Shown: positions 9,939 to 20,515 of the stretch, piece by piece
Layout of the letters: every line of letters starts with the position of its first letter
Numbering within the stretch: position 1 is the stretch's first letter
Assembly: GCF_023611925.1 (NCBI RefSeq)
Contig: NZ_CP091456.1
Location: forward strand, 2,088,001 to 2,152,000
DNA: 64,000 nucleotides
Direction of reading: 5' to 3'
DNA from: Avibacterium sp. 20-132
GTDB taxonomy: Bacteria; Pseudomonadota; Gammaproteobacteria; Enterobacterales; Pasteurellaceae
Translations under genes and position numbers: made by a program
Notes under the pieces: generated by a model
Databases searched by the model: none
Seen by the model: only the letters and a program-made list of their open reading frames with translations
What the model was told of the DNA's origin: nothing

Positions 9939-10005
9939 GGGTTGCTCCTTGTATAAAATTTATGCCGAGTTGGCAATCATTCTACCTAAGGAAAGGACGC
10001 ATTAC

Positions 10006-10021
10006 CGTGATTTAGATCACA
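10006..10021. promoter_or_regulatory. CRP-like (possibly FNR-overlapping) site upstream of yjjI
   Basis: CGTGATTTAGATCACA matches the CRP consensus TGTGA-N6-TCACA at nine of ten core positions. It also contains TGAT-N4-ATCA, the core of an FNR site. It lies 68 bases upstream of the yjjI start. Control by cAMP-CRP and/or FNR would suit an oxygen-sensitive glycyl radical enzyme operon that ends in a nucleoside carrier. Confidence 0.65.
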
Positions 10022-10068
10022 GACTTGAGGAATAATGTAGATAGTTAAAAATAGCGTTATTTCAAATA

Positions 10069-10140
10069 AAAATAAGACAGTGTGGACAGCCCCTTATGTA
10101 CCATTTGTACAGTGCGGTCGCTGTTGCCTTGTCTTATTTT
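10069..10140. other. Nested 72-base inverted repeat of unknown role
   Basis: Outer arms AAAATAAGACA (10069-10079) and TGTCTTATTTT (10130-10140) are perfectly complementary. Inside them ACAGC (10086-10090) pairs with GCTGT (10120-10124), and in the centre TGTAC-CATTT-GTACA (10097-10111) forms a small hairpin. The segments are collinear, so one long interrupted hairpin can form. It lies in the 341-bp gap between yjjI and parC (both on the minus strand). It could be a small RNA, part of a leader, or a binding-site array. One USS core (AGTGCGGT) is inside. No open frame is seen. Confidence 0.5.
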
Positions 10141-10150
10141 CATTTTAAAC

Positions 10151-10177
10151 GACTAGAAAAGAGCTGAACAAAAAATA
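10151..10177 (-). terminator. Probable parC terminator
   Basis: GAGCTGAAC and GTTCAGCTC pair around an A/T-rich loop. Read on the minus strand the stem is followed by TTTTC. It lies about 105 bases beyond the parC stop codon. Confidence 0.55.
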
Positions 10178-10280
10178 GGTTCAGCTCTGAATGGCGGATC
10201 GCGCGATGTTGAAATAACATTGCATTGGCTTGATTTGCCGTACGCTGTGCGTTAGTTACTCAAATATAAACAATGATAGC

Positions 10281-12530
10281 TTATTGATTTGGCTCAAGCA
10301 CTTCAATTTCTGCATTGCTGTGCAATCCTCTTGGAAGTTGGCTTCCTTTGCGTCCACGTTCAGCACGGAAACGTTGTAAATCTTCCGCTTTAAGGGTGAT
10401 TTTACGTTTGCCTGAGTGGAAGACCAAGCTAGCTTGCTCAGAAATGAGTAATAATCGCACCAATAATTCAGAACGATCTTTCGCATTCGCCGCAGGAATA
10501 GAAATAATTTTGTTGCCTTTTCCTTTGGATAATTCAGGTAAATCTTGCACAGGGAAAATCAACATTCGTCCTGCTGAAGTTAATGCAACGAGTAGTTGTT
10601 GATGTGCCTGTAAGGTTAAAGGTGGCAGTACTTGCGCGTTTTCAGGAAGTGAAATTAATGCCTTCCCAGCTTTATTTCGTGCCACTAAATCACTAAATTG
10701 ACAAATAAATCCATAACCCGCATCAGAAGCCATTAAGAGTTTTTGATCCTCATTTTCCATTAATACTTGGCAAACGCTTGCACCTGCGGGTAAGGTCAGT
10801 TTACCTGTTAGCGGTTCGCCTTGTGAGCGTGCTGAAGGTAAAGACAGCGGATCAAGCGCATAGCTACGTCCTGTGCTATCAAGAAATACAACAGGCTGAT
10901 TACTTTTCCCATAAGCGTGAGCAAGGTAGCTATCACCTGCTTTATAACTGAGGTTCTGGGCGTCAATATCGTGTCCTTTTGCACAACGCACCCAACCCAT
11001 TTGCGATAAAATTACCGTAACAGGTTCGGCTGGGATCATTTCATTTTCTGCAATGGCTTTGGCTTCAGCACGCTCTATAATGGGTGAAAGGCGAGGGCTG
11101 GCAAAGGTTTTGGCATCTTGTTGAATTTCTTTTTTAATTAATGTATTTAAGCGACGTTCTGAAGCTAAAATCTGTTCTAAATTTAACCGCTCTTGCGCTA
11201 ATTTATCTTGTTCAGCTTGTAGTTCGTGTTCTTCCAATTTGGCTAATTGGCGTAAACGTAAATTTAAAATGGCTTCGGCTTGTTCATCAGTTAAATCAAA
11301 ACGAGCCATCAGTTCTTGTTTCGGCTTATCTTCATTACGGATAATGGCAATCACCTCATCAATATTTAAAAAGGCAATCATCAAACCTTGTAAAATATGT
11401 AAGCGATTTAGCACTTTATCTAAACGATGTTGTAAGCGTTTTGTGACGGTGCTACGACGGAAACTAAGCCATTCAGTAAGAATTTGTAACAGATTTTTGA
11501 CAGCAGGTTTGTTGTCCAAGCCAATCATATTCATATTAACACGATAGCTTTTTTCCAAATCGGTTGTGGCAAAAAGGTGATCCATTAAGACATCACAATC
11601 TACTCGATTAGAACGCGGAACAAGCACGATTCGAATTGGGTTATTATGATCGGCTTCATCACGAATATCTTCAACCATAGGCAATTTTTTAGCGGTCATT
11701 TGCTCGGCAATTTGGCTAATGATTTTCGATGGAGAGGCTTGATGTGGTAACGCTGTGATGACAATCTCGCCGTCTTCTTTTTTCCACACGGCACGCATTT
11801 TAATTGAGCCACGCCCTTGCTCATAAATTTTTCGGATATCTGCTTTGCTGGAAATAATTTCCGCTTCCGTTGGATAATCAGGACCTTGTAATACGGTCAT
11901 TATTTCATCTAAATCCGCGTTGGGATTATCAAGTAGCATTATTGCGGCTTCGGCAACTTCATTAAGATTATGTGGTGGAATATCGGTTGCCATTCCCACC
12001 GCAATTCCTGTTGTGCCATTGAGCAAAATATGTGGTAAACGTGCGGGTAAATACTGTGGTTCTTCTAATGTTCCATCAAAATTGGGTTGAAATTCCACTG
12101 TCCCTTGTCCAAGTTCACCTAATAGGATTTCAGAAATTTTAGACAGACGTGATTCGGTATAACGCATCGCTGCGAACGATTTCGGATCATCGGGGGCGCC
12201 CCAGTTTCCTTGTCCATCGACGAGTGGGTAACGATAAGAAAAAGGTTGTGCCATAAGCACCATTGCTTCATAACAAGCGGTATCGCCGTGTGGATGGAAT
12301 TTACCTAATACGTCCCCGACAGTGCGTGCAGATTTTTTATATTTCGCGGTGGCATTGAGTCCCAATTCTGACATCGCATACACAATACGGCGTTGCACAG
12401 GTTTTAATCCATCACCAATAAAGGGCAATGCACGATCCATAATCACATACATTGAATAATTTAAATAGGCACTTTCGGTGAAGTTTTGCAGTGGCATTTG
12501 CTCAATGCCTTCGTAATTAATTTCTGCCAT
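10281..12530 (-). CDS. parC: DNA topoisomerase IV subunit A
   Basis: The 749-residue protein is ParC. It has the N-terminal breakage-reunion domain with [40 protein letters not shown] including the DNA-cleaving tyrosine, and [20 protein letters not shown], then a coiled coil with [18 protein letters not shown], and a shortened C-terminal beta-pinwheel. With ParE it decatenates daughter chromosomes. The QRDR residue at position 84, serine in many relatives including H. influenzae ParC, is threonine here (ACC, complement of 12279-12281); glutamate 88 is unchanged. The nitrite reductase gene lies 60 bases upstream, between parE and parC, so the three may be co-transcribed. Confidence 0.97.
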   Translation of the reverse strand: MAEINYEGIEQMPLQNFTESAYLNYSMYVIMDRALPFIGDGLKPVQRRIVYAMSELGLNATAKYKKSARTVGDVLGKFHPHGDTACYEAMVLMAQPFSYRYPLVDGQGNWGAPDDPKSFAAMRYTESRLSKISEILLGELGQGTVEFQPNFDGTLEEPQYLPARLPHILLNGTTGIAVGMATDIPPHNLNEVAEAAIMLLDNPNADLDEIMTVLQGPDYPTEAEIISSKADIRKIYEQGRGSIKMRAVWKKEDGEIVITALPHQASPSKIISQIAEQMTAKKLPMVEDIRDEADHNNPIRIVLVPRSNRVDCDVLMDHLFATTDLEKSYRVNMNMIGLDNKPAVKNLLQILTEWLSFRRSTVTKRLQHRLDKVLNRLHILQGLMIAFLNIDEVIAIIRNEDKPKQELMARFDLTDEQAEAILNLRLRQLAKLEEHELQAEQDKLAQERLNLEQILASERRLNTLIKKEIQQDAKTFASPRLSPIIERAEAKAIAENEMIPAEPVTVILSQMGWVRCAKGHDIDAQNLSYKAGDSYLAHAYGKSNQPVVFLDSTGRSYALDPLSLPSARSQGEPLTGKLTLPAGASVCQVLMENEDQKLLMASDAGYGFICQFSDLVARNKAGKALISLPENAQVLPPLTLQAHQQLLVALTSAGRMLIFPVQDLPELSKGKGNKIISIPAANAKDRSELLVRLLLISEQASLVFHSGKRKITLKAEDLQRFRAERGRKGSQLPRGLHSNAEIEVLEPNQ

Positions 12531-12590
12531 AACGTTGTTTTTCTCTTATATTCGTTAAAATTAAAGTGCGGTGTAATTTTGGGTTATTTT

Positions 12591-13943
12591 TTAATGTTTA
12601 AATCCAGTGGAAACATCCGCATCGGGGTTACGCTCGTGATAAGGTTCGTCTTTTAATTTTCCGCTGAAAATTTGTGGATTTTCCTCTCCACTGACTATTA
12701 ATACCCCTTTTGCCCCTTTTTCTGTACGGAAAATGGAATGATCCACGAAAGGATAGATGCCGGGTACGGGAATCGTCGTTTCTGCCATCATCGCGCCACC
12801 AGCAGGAATCAAGGTGGTTTGCACATTGTGATTTTGTAATGAACCGCCTTCCACATACACGGTATCAAAAGGTTTACCAATCAAATGAAAGGAAGAAACC
12901 TTATTAGGGCCTGCATTACCTACATAAAAACGTAGTTTTTCGCCCACTTTCGCTTTTAAGGCGTTATCCCCAAGCATCGAACCGTAATGTCCGTTAAAGA
13001 CCACATAATCAGGGAGTTCATAGCTTGCTTTTTGCATACTAAAAACCTGTAAGCCCGCTTCGCCAAATTCCCCTTGCGTATAAAATTCGTTTTGGACAAT
13101 ATAAAATTCTTTATCGACAGGGGGTAAACCGGCTTTAGGCTCAACGAGCATTAAACCAAACATTCCTTTACCAATGTGTGTTGGTGCGCCCGGCATTGCT
13201 GCGCAGTGATAAAGATAAAGCCCGGGCGATAGCACTTTGAACTGATAAATGCTGGTATGTCCCGGTGCTGTGTTGCTTGCTAATGCGGTGCCTTCAGGAG
13301 CAGCCGAAGAATGAAAATCAATGCTATGTGGTAATTTGGCATTGATTGGGTTGGATAAATGCACTTCCACCGTATCGCCCTCACGTACACGGATAAAAGG
13401 AGCGGGGGTTGAGCCATTATAGGTCCAATATTTAAATTGAACCTTAGGCATAATTTCCATAATTTTTTCTAACGCTTCTAGTTTTACTACCACCCGTGCT
13501 GGGTAATCGCGTGTAATTGGGGCGGGGACATTCGGTGCGGTAGTGAGTTCTGCTTCAATTACAGGTAATGAGGTGGAATCTTGTTTTTGCTCTGCAGATA
13601 AAGGGGCATTTTGCTTAATACTGTTCTTTAAAGTTTGAGTAAAATCAAGCAAAGATTCTTGTACCACATTTTGTACTGTGGTGGTTAAATTTTCAGCTGA
13701 ATTTTCTACCGCACTTTGCATATTTTTTGCCACTTCTTGCATTGCCTGTTGCAACTGCGTAAGGGAATGCTGTAATTGTGCGTTTTGTGCTGTGCTTGTG
13801 GCATCATCTGCATTTTTTTCTGCCTGTTGTGCTTGCTTGATTGATGAAGATGTGCTTGCCGTATTGATTTCATTGGCGGCAAATGCAAACGGAATATTGG
13901 TAAAAAGTGCGGTGCATAATAATGCGAAAATAGTTTTTTTCAT
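12591..13943 (-). CDS. aniA: Copper-containing nitrite reductase (AniA/NirK)
   Basis: The 450-residue protein reduces nitrite to nitric oxide in the periplasm. A Sec signal peptide (KKTIFALLCTALFTNIPFAFA) leads into a Gln/Ala/Asn-rich, partly helical region to about residue 130, which is longer than the linker of typical AniA. Two cupredoxin domains follow. Copper ligands are visible: PHSIDFH (type 1 and type 2 histidines and the catalytic aspartate), LYLYHCAAMPGAPTHIGKGM (type 1 Cys, His, Met) and VSSFHLIG and LVDHSIF-like PFVDHSIF in domain two. The sequence aligns with the Neisseria AniA class. It starts 9 bases after the parE stop and precedes parC, an unusual place. No nitric oxide reductase gene is in the window. 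Confidence 0.92.
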   Translation of the reverse strand: MKKTIFALLCTALFTNIPFAFAANEINTASTSSSIKQAQQAEKNADDATSTAQNAQLQHSLTQLQQAMQEVAKNMQSAVENSAENLTTTVQNVVQESLLDFTQTLKNSIKQNAPLSAEQKQDSTSLPVIEAELTTAPNVPAPITRDYPARVVVKLEALEKIMEIMPKVQFKYWTYNGSTPAPFIRVREGDTVEVHLSNPINAKLPHSIDFHSSAAPEGTALASNTAPGHTSIYQFKVLSPGLYLYHCAAMPGAPTHIGKGMFGLMLVEPKAGLPPVDKEFYIVQNEFYTQGEFGEAGLQVFSMQKASYELPDYVVFNGHYGSMLGDNALKAKVGEKLRFYVGNAGPNKVSSFHLIGKPFDTVYVEGGSLQNHNVQTTLIPAGGAMMAETTIPVPGIYPFVDHSIFRTEKGAKGVLIVSGEENPQIFSGKLKDEPYHERNPDADVSTGFKH

Positions 13944-13952
13944 CGCGATTCC

Positions 13953-15869
<1,917 letters not shown>

Positions 15870-15880
15870 TTAATAATAAA

Positions 15881-15936
15881 AATTGCTAAAAGTTTAGCAA
15901 AAAAACCAACTGATACAAAAGTGCGGTTGGTTTTTT
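15881..15936. terminator. Tandem hairpins between parE and letB
   Basis: TTGCTAAA/TTTAGCAA (about 15882-15900) is followed on the minus strand by a T-rich run. A second stem, AAAAAACCAAC/GTTGGTTTTTT (15900-15936), encloses a USS. Together they serve as the end of the letAB operon and isolate the parE promoter. Confidence 0.7.
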
Positions 15937-15944
15937 TGCTTTTT

Positions 15945-18587
15945 TTATTCGTTACCTAAAACGCCTAAATTCCAGTTTATTGCCTCTTTAGGGCGTTTTT
16001 CTTGTAATAAGAAATGTTGGTTAGCTTTTGCTTGAGGTTGCACCACCGTGCTTGATGGGGTAGAGAATGCAATGCCACCTTTTAACAATTGTTGCATTGA
16101 TCCTGTATTAATAGATAGCCCAGTGAAACCTAATTCCATACCATAGCCTGAGGCGATCCAAAACTCAGAATTTTGACGCACGAGAGATTTATGCTTATTG
16201 GCAATGACAATATGCACCAATACTCGATCACCAATGGAATTCAATTCCAAATTGCGAATTGTCCCCACTTCAACCCCTCGATACATAACAGGGGAACCCA
16301 CGGTGATATTCATTGCATCTTTGGTTTCTAAAATTAATGGGAAACCATCACCATATTTATTGGTTGTTGGCACGGATTGTGTTAAACGAAATTGATTGCG
16401 TATTTTTCCGCTACCCGCTTCGACATCAATATAAGGTTGTAATAAACTGTCTAAATTTTCAATACCACCGGCGGAAATTTGTGGTGAAATGAGACGGAAT
16501 TTACTGTTTTCTTTCGCAATCATTGCCATATATTGAGGATTAATCAATGCGGTGGCAATAATTTTGCGATCTGCGGAAAGCTCGATGCGATCCACTTCAC
16601 CAATGGTTAAGCCCATATAACGTAATGGCATTCCTTTGCTTAGATTTGTGGCATCACTTGCCGTGAGCTTAATGATTTGTCCAGCGGATTTGGCACGCAT
16701 TTCATTTGGATAAAGAATTTTATTCCCTGAACCGCTGTTATCAAAGCTAATTGCCCCTTTTAGGGTGCGTGCAATAGGCGTTGCTTGGATACTGATTCCT
16801 TTTGGCGTAATATCTACCTGCGCAGCACTTTCCACCCAGAATAGGCTTTTATTGGTCAGTAGATCACGATTTTTAGGATAAATGAAGACATCGACATCAA
16901 AATGATCTTTTTTCGGATGAATGGCGAGAATTTTACCCACTTCATATTGGCGATAAAGCACAAGAGAGCCTTTATCAATACTCGGTAGTTGTGAGGTGGT
17001 TAAGGTAATCGTTGGGGTGAGATCATTGCTCACAATACCCGCTTCTGCATTGCTGAGATCACTATATAAAGGAAAACTTTCAGGCAATTTTCCAGATTGA
17101 TGACCCGCAACAATACGAATACCACCTTGAAGCCATTTTTCTGGTGTAGCTGCTTGCATTTTTATCCCATCAGCGCCAAGGCTCACTTCAAAATTCGAGG
17201 CAGCAATAAACAGCGTATCTGGGTGGATTAAATGGCGGTATTTACTTGCAATAGCAATGTTAAAATGCACATTATCTTGTTCGATAGATTGGCTCACAAT
17301 TTCACCAATGGCAAAATTATTATAATAAATTTGTTGCCCTTCACTTATATTATAGGTTTCTGGTGCAGTTAAGGTTAGCACCAGCGTATCAGGTTGTTTA
17401 AGTAAAAGCTCATTCTCTTTGATGACATTAAATTGCGTCTGTTTTTCACCGCTACCACTGACGACATCAAAATATTCGCCCCGTAATAATTTTTGCGGAT
17501 CTGAGAGTTCATTTAAGCTAAATTTTGTGTTTCGTAATACTATTTCGGTGTTAGTTTTGAATAAGTTTTCAGCACTAGGATCAATAAGTAATTTGCCCTG
17601 TAAAATTTTCTCATTATTTTCCACCGCACTTAACTCAGAAAGTAAACCGATTTGTGCATCTTGTGAATATACAGCGGTTTTACCTGCTTTTAATCCCGCT
17701 ATATTTGGCATAGTGATATTAACTTCAATGCCACGTTTGGCTGCTTGTAAGTTGGCATATAATCGGTAACTGGTATTATTTTCCGCTTGAGGGCTATTTT
17801 GTGGGGAATCAAATGCCACCGCACCTTGAACAACCGCATTCAAACTATCTACCTTGACATTAATGCCAGACATACCAATATTGGCGTTAATCCCACTGAT
17901 GTTCCAGAAATGGCTGTCTTTTTTTACAAATTGCGTATAAGGCTTATCGATCACAACATCAATTTCAATTTTCTTTTGATCTTTTGTGAAACGGTAATCA
18001 TAAATTTTCCCTACGGGCATTTTTTTGAAATAGACAGAGGCGCCAATAGAGATCGAGCCTAAGTCATCAGCAAGTAAATGAATAAGCAAATCGCCTTCAG
18101 TAACTTGAGCTATCGGCCCTTCATCTTCTGCCACAAATTCATCTTCTGATTCACCATCACCGGGTTGCAGGGTAATGTAGTTACCAGAAACCAGCGCATC
18201 AATACCTGAAATACCGGCTAAAGAAGCACTTGGACGAACTAACCAAAATTTGGTGTTTTGGCGTAAGACCGTTTTAGCTTCGGGGTAGATACTTGCAGCG
18301 ACTTCGACTTTTTTCAGATCATCAGTGAAATTCACCTTTTTTACCACCCCGATCTGCAAACCTTGATAGCGAATTTGCGTTTTCCCTGCGACTAAACCAT
18401 CGCCATTATCAAAGGTAATTTTGATACTAATCCCTTGTTCTTGTATTATTTGAAAGAACAAAATCGCCCCAATACATAAGGCAATAAACGGCAACAACCA
18501 AAAAGGTGAAATCCGTTTATTTTTATGAATAGTGGCTTGTACTTGTTGATAATTTTCTTCAATACTATTTTTGTTTTTTTCTGTCAT
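15945..18587 (-). CDS. letB: LetB (YebT) seven-MCE-domain lipid transport protein
   Basis: The start at ATG 18587 (MTEKNKNSIEENYQQVQ) is preferred over an in-frame ATG nine codons upstream; it gives 880 residues, close to E. coli LetB. One N-terminal membrane helix (FWLLPFIALCIGAILFFQII) anchors the protein in the inner membrane. Seven MCE repeats then follow, recognisable by G-x-x-V/I-x-Y-x-x-x-x-I/V-G: TQIRYQGLQIGVV, ASVYFKKMPVGKI, TAVYSQDAQIGLL, QQIYYNNFAIGEI, SLVLYRQYEVGKI, MPLRYMGLTIGEV and SPVMYRGVEVGTI. Seven is the count of LetB; PqiB has three. LetB forms a periplasm-spanning tube that carries lipids between membranes. The start lies inside letA. Confidence 0.92.
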   Translation of the reverse strand: MTEKNKNSIEENYQQVQATIHKNKRISPFWLLPFIALCIGAILFFQIIQEQGISIKITFDNGDGLVAGKTQIRYQGLQIGVVKKVNFTDDLKKVEVAASIYPEAKTVLRQNTKFWLVRPSASLAGISGIDALVSGNYITLQPGDGESEDEFVAEDEGPIAQVTEGDLLIHLLADDLGSISIGASVYFKKMPVGKIYDYRFTKDQKKIEIDVVIDKPYTQFVKKDSHFWNISGINANIGMSGINVKVDSLNAVVQGAVAFDSPQNSPQAENNTSYRLYANLQAAKRGIEVNITMPNIAGLKAGKTAVYSQDAQIGLLSELSAVENNEKILQGKLLIDPSAENLFKTNTEIVLRNTKFSLNELSDPQKLLRGEYFDVVSGSGEKQTQFNVIKENELLLKQPDTLVLTLTAPETYNISEGQQIYYNNFAIGEIVSQSIEQDNVHFNIAIASKYRHLIHPDTLFIAASNFEVSLGADGIKMQAATPEKWLQGGIRIVAGHQSGKLPESFPLYSDLSNAEAGIVSNDLTPTITLTTSQLPSIDKGSLVLYRQYEVGKILAIHPKKDHFDVDVFIYPKNRDLLTNKSLFWVESAAQVDITPKGISIQATPIARTLKGAISFDNSGSGNKILYPNEMRAKSAGQIIKLTASDATNLSKGMPLRYMGLTIGEVDRIELSADRKIIATALINPQYMAMIAKENSKFRLISPQISAGGIENLDSLLQPYIDVEAGSGKIRNQFRLTQSVPTTNKYGDGFPLILETKDAMNITVGSPVMYRGVEVGTIRNLELNSIGDRVLVHIVIANKHKSLVRQNSEFWIASGYGMELGFTGLSINTGSMQQLLKGGIAFSTPSSTVVQPQAKANQHFLLQEKRPKEAINWNLGVLGNE

Positions 18588-19824
18588 AAATCTTCCAAAG
18601 TAAACGACTGTCAAACTGTGAAGCTGAAATCATTGTTAAAAATACGGCTGCACCAAAATAGAACGCAGCAGGACCAACGGAAAAATTAATAATCTGTCCA
18701 CGAGCAACAAGGGACATCATCAAGGCGAGTACGAATAAATCTAACATCGACCAACGTCCAACAAAATGCACGAGATGAAACAGACGCATTTGCCATTTTA
18801 TAGATTGGTGAATATTGAAATGTACACAAATTAAGAGATAAAGCAAAATAAAAACTTTACTGATTGGGATAAAAATACTGGCTGAAAAGACAACGAACGC
18901 CACAAAGTAACTGCCCATTTCAATAAACGTCATTACCCCAGACATCAAGGTATCCGCACTTGGTGCGCCATTGACATAAACCACCGACATAGGCAATAAA
19001 TTAGCAGGGAAAAGCATAATAATCCCCGCAATTAAGGTTGCCCAAGTGCGTTGCAACCTAATATTTGCAGAAACTTCCGTGATGGTGAGGCAACGCGGGC
19101 AACGCTTACGATGTTTGCTATCTTGATAAGGTTCGGTAAAAGTATAATGACATTCCAAACACACGCAAGGTGGTTTCTTGGGCATTGCAGTTAAAAATCT
19201 GTCTTGTGGATAAAAATCATTCCATAATGCATTAAGATTGAGCTTAATAAAGAGCAGAGTAGTTAAAAGTGCGGTGAAAATAAAGGCAATTAAATAAATA
19301 TCAAGGCTAAGCGTGGCGTATTCTCGTACTTTAAACATTGTTACCCCTAAGGCAACCAAATACACATCAAACATCACCCAAGGTTTAATGTATCCCAACG
19401 CGAGTAAAATATTACGCGGCTTAATGCCGAATATTTGTGAAAGACGAAGTAAAATAACCAAAATCGCAAAAGAAATGGGCATAAATACGGCACAAAGAAA
19501 AATTAAAAATGCCGTATATGGATAGCCTTCCGTTGCCATTTTCCATACCCCTTGCCATATTGATGCCTCTACCCGTGTACCCAGTAAATCAATACTCAAT
19601 AAAGGATAGTTCAAGGCAAAAGGCATTAAAATCAACATAGATAGCGCAATCATTGAGCAACGATGTAAACTCCAACGGCTGCCCGAATATAGCACTTCAT
19701 CACAGCGAGGACATTCTGCATATTCGCTTGCTTTCAATGTTGGCACAGACACCGTGGCATCGCAATGAGAACAACGTGCAATATGCTGTTTGGCGTAATC
19801 TGTGCTGTTTAACGGTTTAGTCAT
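18565..19824 (-). CDS. letA: LetA (YebS/PqiA-family) membrane protein
   Basis: The 419-residue inner-membrane protein is the partner of LetB. It has two PqiA-type modules, each with a zinc-ribbon followed by four hydrophobic helices. The first ribbon is CSHC with CPRC (residues about 19-41), the second CLEC with CPRC (around residues 222-246). Structures of LetA show a transporter-like fold that loads lipid into the LetB tube. The gene is directly upstream of letB and overlaps it by 23 bases, supporting one operon. In Haemophilus these genes are often labelled pqiA and pqiB; the seven-MCE partner favours the LetAB name. Confidence 0.9.
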   Translation of the reverse strand: MTKPLNSTDYAKQHIARCSHCDATVSVPTLKASEYAECPRCDEVLYSGSRWSLHRCSMIALSMLILMPFALNYPLLSIDLLGTRVEASIWQGVWKMATEGYPYTAFLIFLCAVFMPISFAILVILLRLSQIFGIKPRNILLALGYIKPWVMFDVYLVALGVTMFKVREYATLSLDIYLIAFIFTALLTTLLFIKLNLNALWNDFYPQDRFLTAMPKKPPCVCLECHYTFTEPYQDSKHRKRCPRCLTITEVSANIRLQRTWATLIAGIIMLFPANLLPMSVVYVNGAPSADTLMSGVMTFIEMGSYFVAFVVFSASIFIPISKVFILLYLLICVHFNIHQSIKWQMRLFHLVHFVGRWSMLDLFVLALMMSLVARGQIINFSVGPAAFYFGAAVFLTMISASQFDSRLLWKIYDRKKQK

Positions 19825-19879
19825 TAAATACGATAAGTGAAAATAAAATCGCTATTTTATATGGATTTAAATGGTTTTC

Positions 19880-19929
19880 AAAGTGCGGTGATTTTTTACG
19901 GAAAATTTAGGCAAAAAGTACCGCACTTT
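19880..19929. terminator. Inverted USS pair upstream of letA
   Basis: AAAGTGCGGTGA and TACCGCACTTTG face each other across a gap of about 30 AT-rich bases. The arms pair perfectly over about ten bases. The loop is long for a terminator, so this may serve mainly as uptake signals and as an insulator between letA and the small genes. Confidence 0.4.
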
Positions 19930-19935
19930 GTTTGA

Positions 19936-19964
19936 TTGACAAAATTTGTGATGCTTATTAATCT
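19936..19964 (+). promoter_or_regulatory. Candidate promoter of the small membrane-protein pair
   Basis: A perfect -35 box TTGACA (19936-19941) is followed after 17 bases by TAATCT (19959-19964), a weak -10. It lies 37 bases before the GTG start at 20001. Confidence 0.4.
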
Positions 19965-20000
19965 TGAATTGTCGCTGCTACGATTGAAAGGAGGCAAAGT

Positions 20001-20225
20001 GTGCTGAATTTATTCAAGAAACCAATTAATAAAAGTGATTTCGAATCTTGGTCAAAAATGTCAGATGATATTGCTAAGGTTGCAATTTTAGCGATACCTG
20101 TTATTCTGTATGGGAAAGATTCTATTGCAATAAAATGCTTAAATACCGTTCTACTTGGTGGAGCGATTTATCTCTTTTTAGTAGGCGGACGCTTATTTAG
20201 GGAAAAAGCAAAGGGAGGAAAATAA
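20001..20225 (+). CDS. Small membrane protein of unknown function
   Basis: The 74-residue protein starts at GTG with a near-perfect Shine-Dalgarno AAAGGAGG eight bases upstream. A short polar N-terminus (LFKKPINKSDFESWSKMSDD) is followed by two hydrophobic segments, KVAILAIPVILYG and VLLGGAIYLFLVGG, and a basic tail (REKAKGGK). I do not recognise a family. It overlaps a second tiny membrane ORF through TAATG and stands between letA and proQ with its own promoter-like sequence and terminator. The strong ribosome-binding site supports real translation. Confidence 0.7.
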   Translation: MLNLFKKPINKSDFESWSKMSDDIAKVAILAIPVILYGKDSIAIKCLNTVLLGGAIYLFLVGGRLFREKAKGGK

Positions 20226-20308
20226 TGGAAATGACATTTGGACTTGTTGTTTTTGCATTAATCGGTTTGATTGTTGCATTAACGGCAACTTATCTAACAA
20301 AACATTAA
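20225..20308 (+). CDS. 27-residue single-helix membrane peptide
   Basis: This short ORF starts at the ATG that overlaps the previous gene's stop (TAATG) and is preceded by AAAGGGAGG inside that gene, an excellent ribosome-binding site. It encodes MEMTFGLVVFALIGLIVALT followed by ATYLTKH: one hydrophobic helix with a short basic end. It is followed at once by a terminator. The arrangement suggests a coupled pair whose products meet in the membrane. Function is unknown; a small holin-like, toxin-like or regulatory peptide are all possible. Confidence 0.6.
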   Translation: MEMTFGLVVFALIGLIVALTATYLTKH

Positions 20309-20323
20309 ACGTTATTTTTTTTA

Positions 20324-20345
20324 AGCCTGCAACGCAGGCTTTTTC
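20324..20345 (+). terminator. Terminator of the small membrane-protein pair
   Basis: AGCCTGC-AAC-GCAGGCT forms a perfect 7-bp GC-rich stem with a 3-base loop followed by TTTTT. It lies 15 bases after the stop of the 27-residue ORF. Confidence 0.9.
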
Positions 20346-20360
20346 ATTCTAGTTCATCAT

Positions 20361-20382
20361 AGCCCACCGCTTACGGTGGGCT
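20361..20382. terminator. Second GC-rich hairpin
   Basis: AGCCCACCG-CTTA-CGGTGGGCT forms a perfect 9-bp stem with a 4-base loop, followed by TATTC. It stands 16 bases after the first terminator. It may be a backup terminator or a repeat unit; no clear U-run follows. Confidence 0.5.
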
Positions 20383-20515
20383 TATTCATATACATTTTGC
20401 ATCACGCATTAGCAATTCAGCATAAACTCGATCAAAAAATTGCCATTTTCTTCTAATTTAAGCTAGAATAGCGCAGATTTTTTTATTCAAAATTAGTGGT
20501 ATGTGAGATTACACA

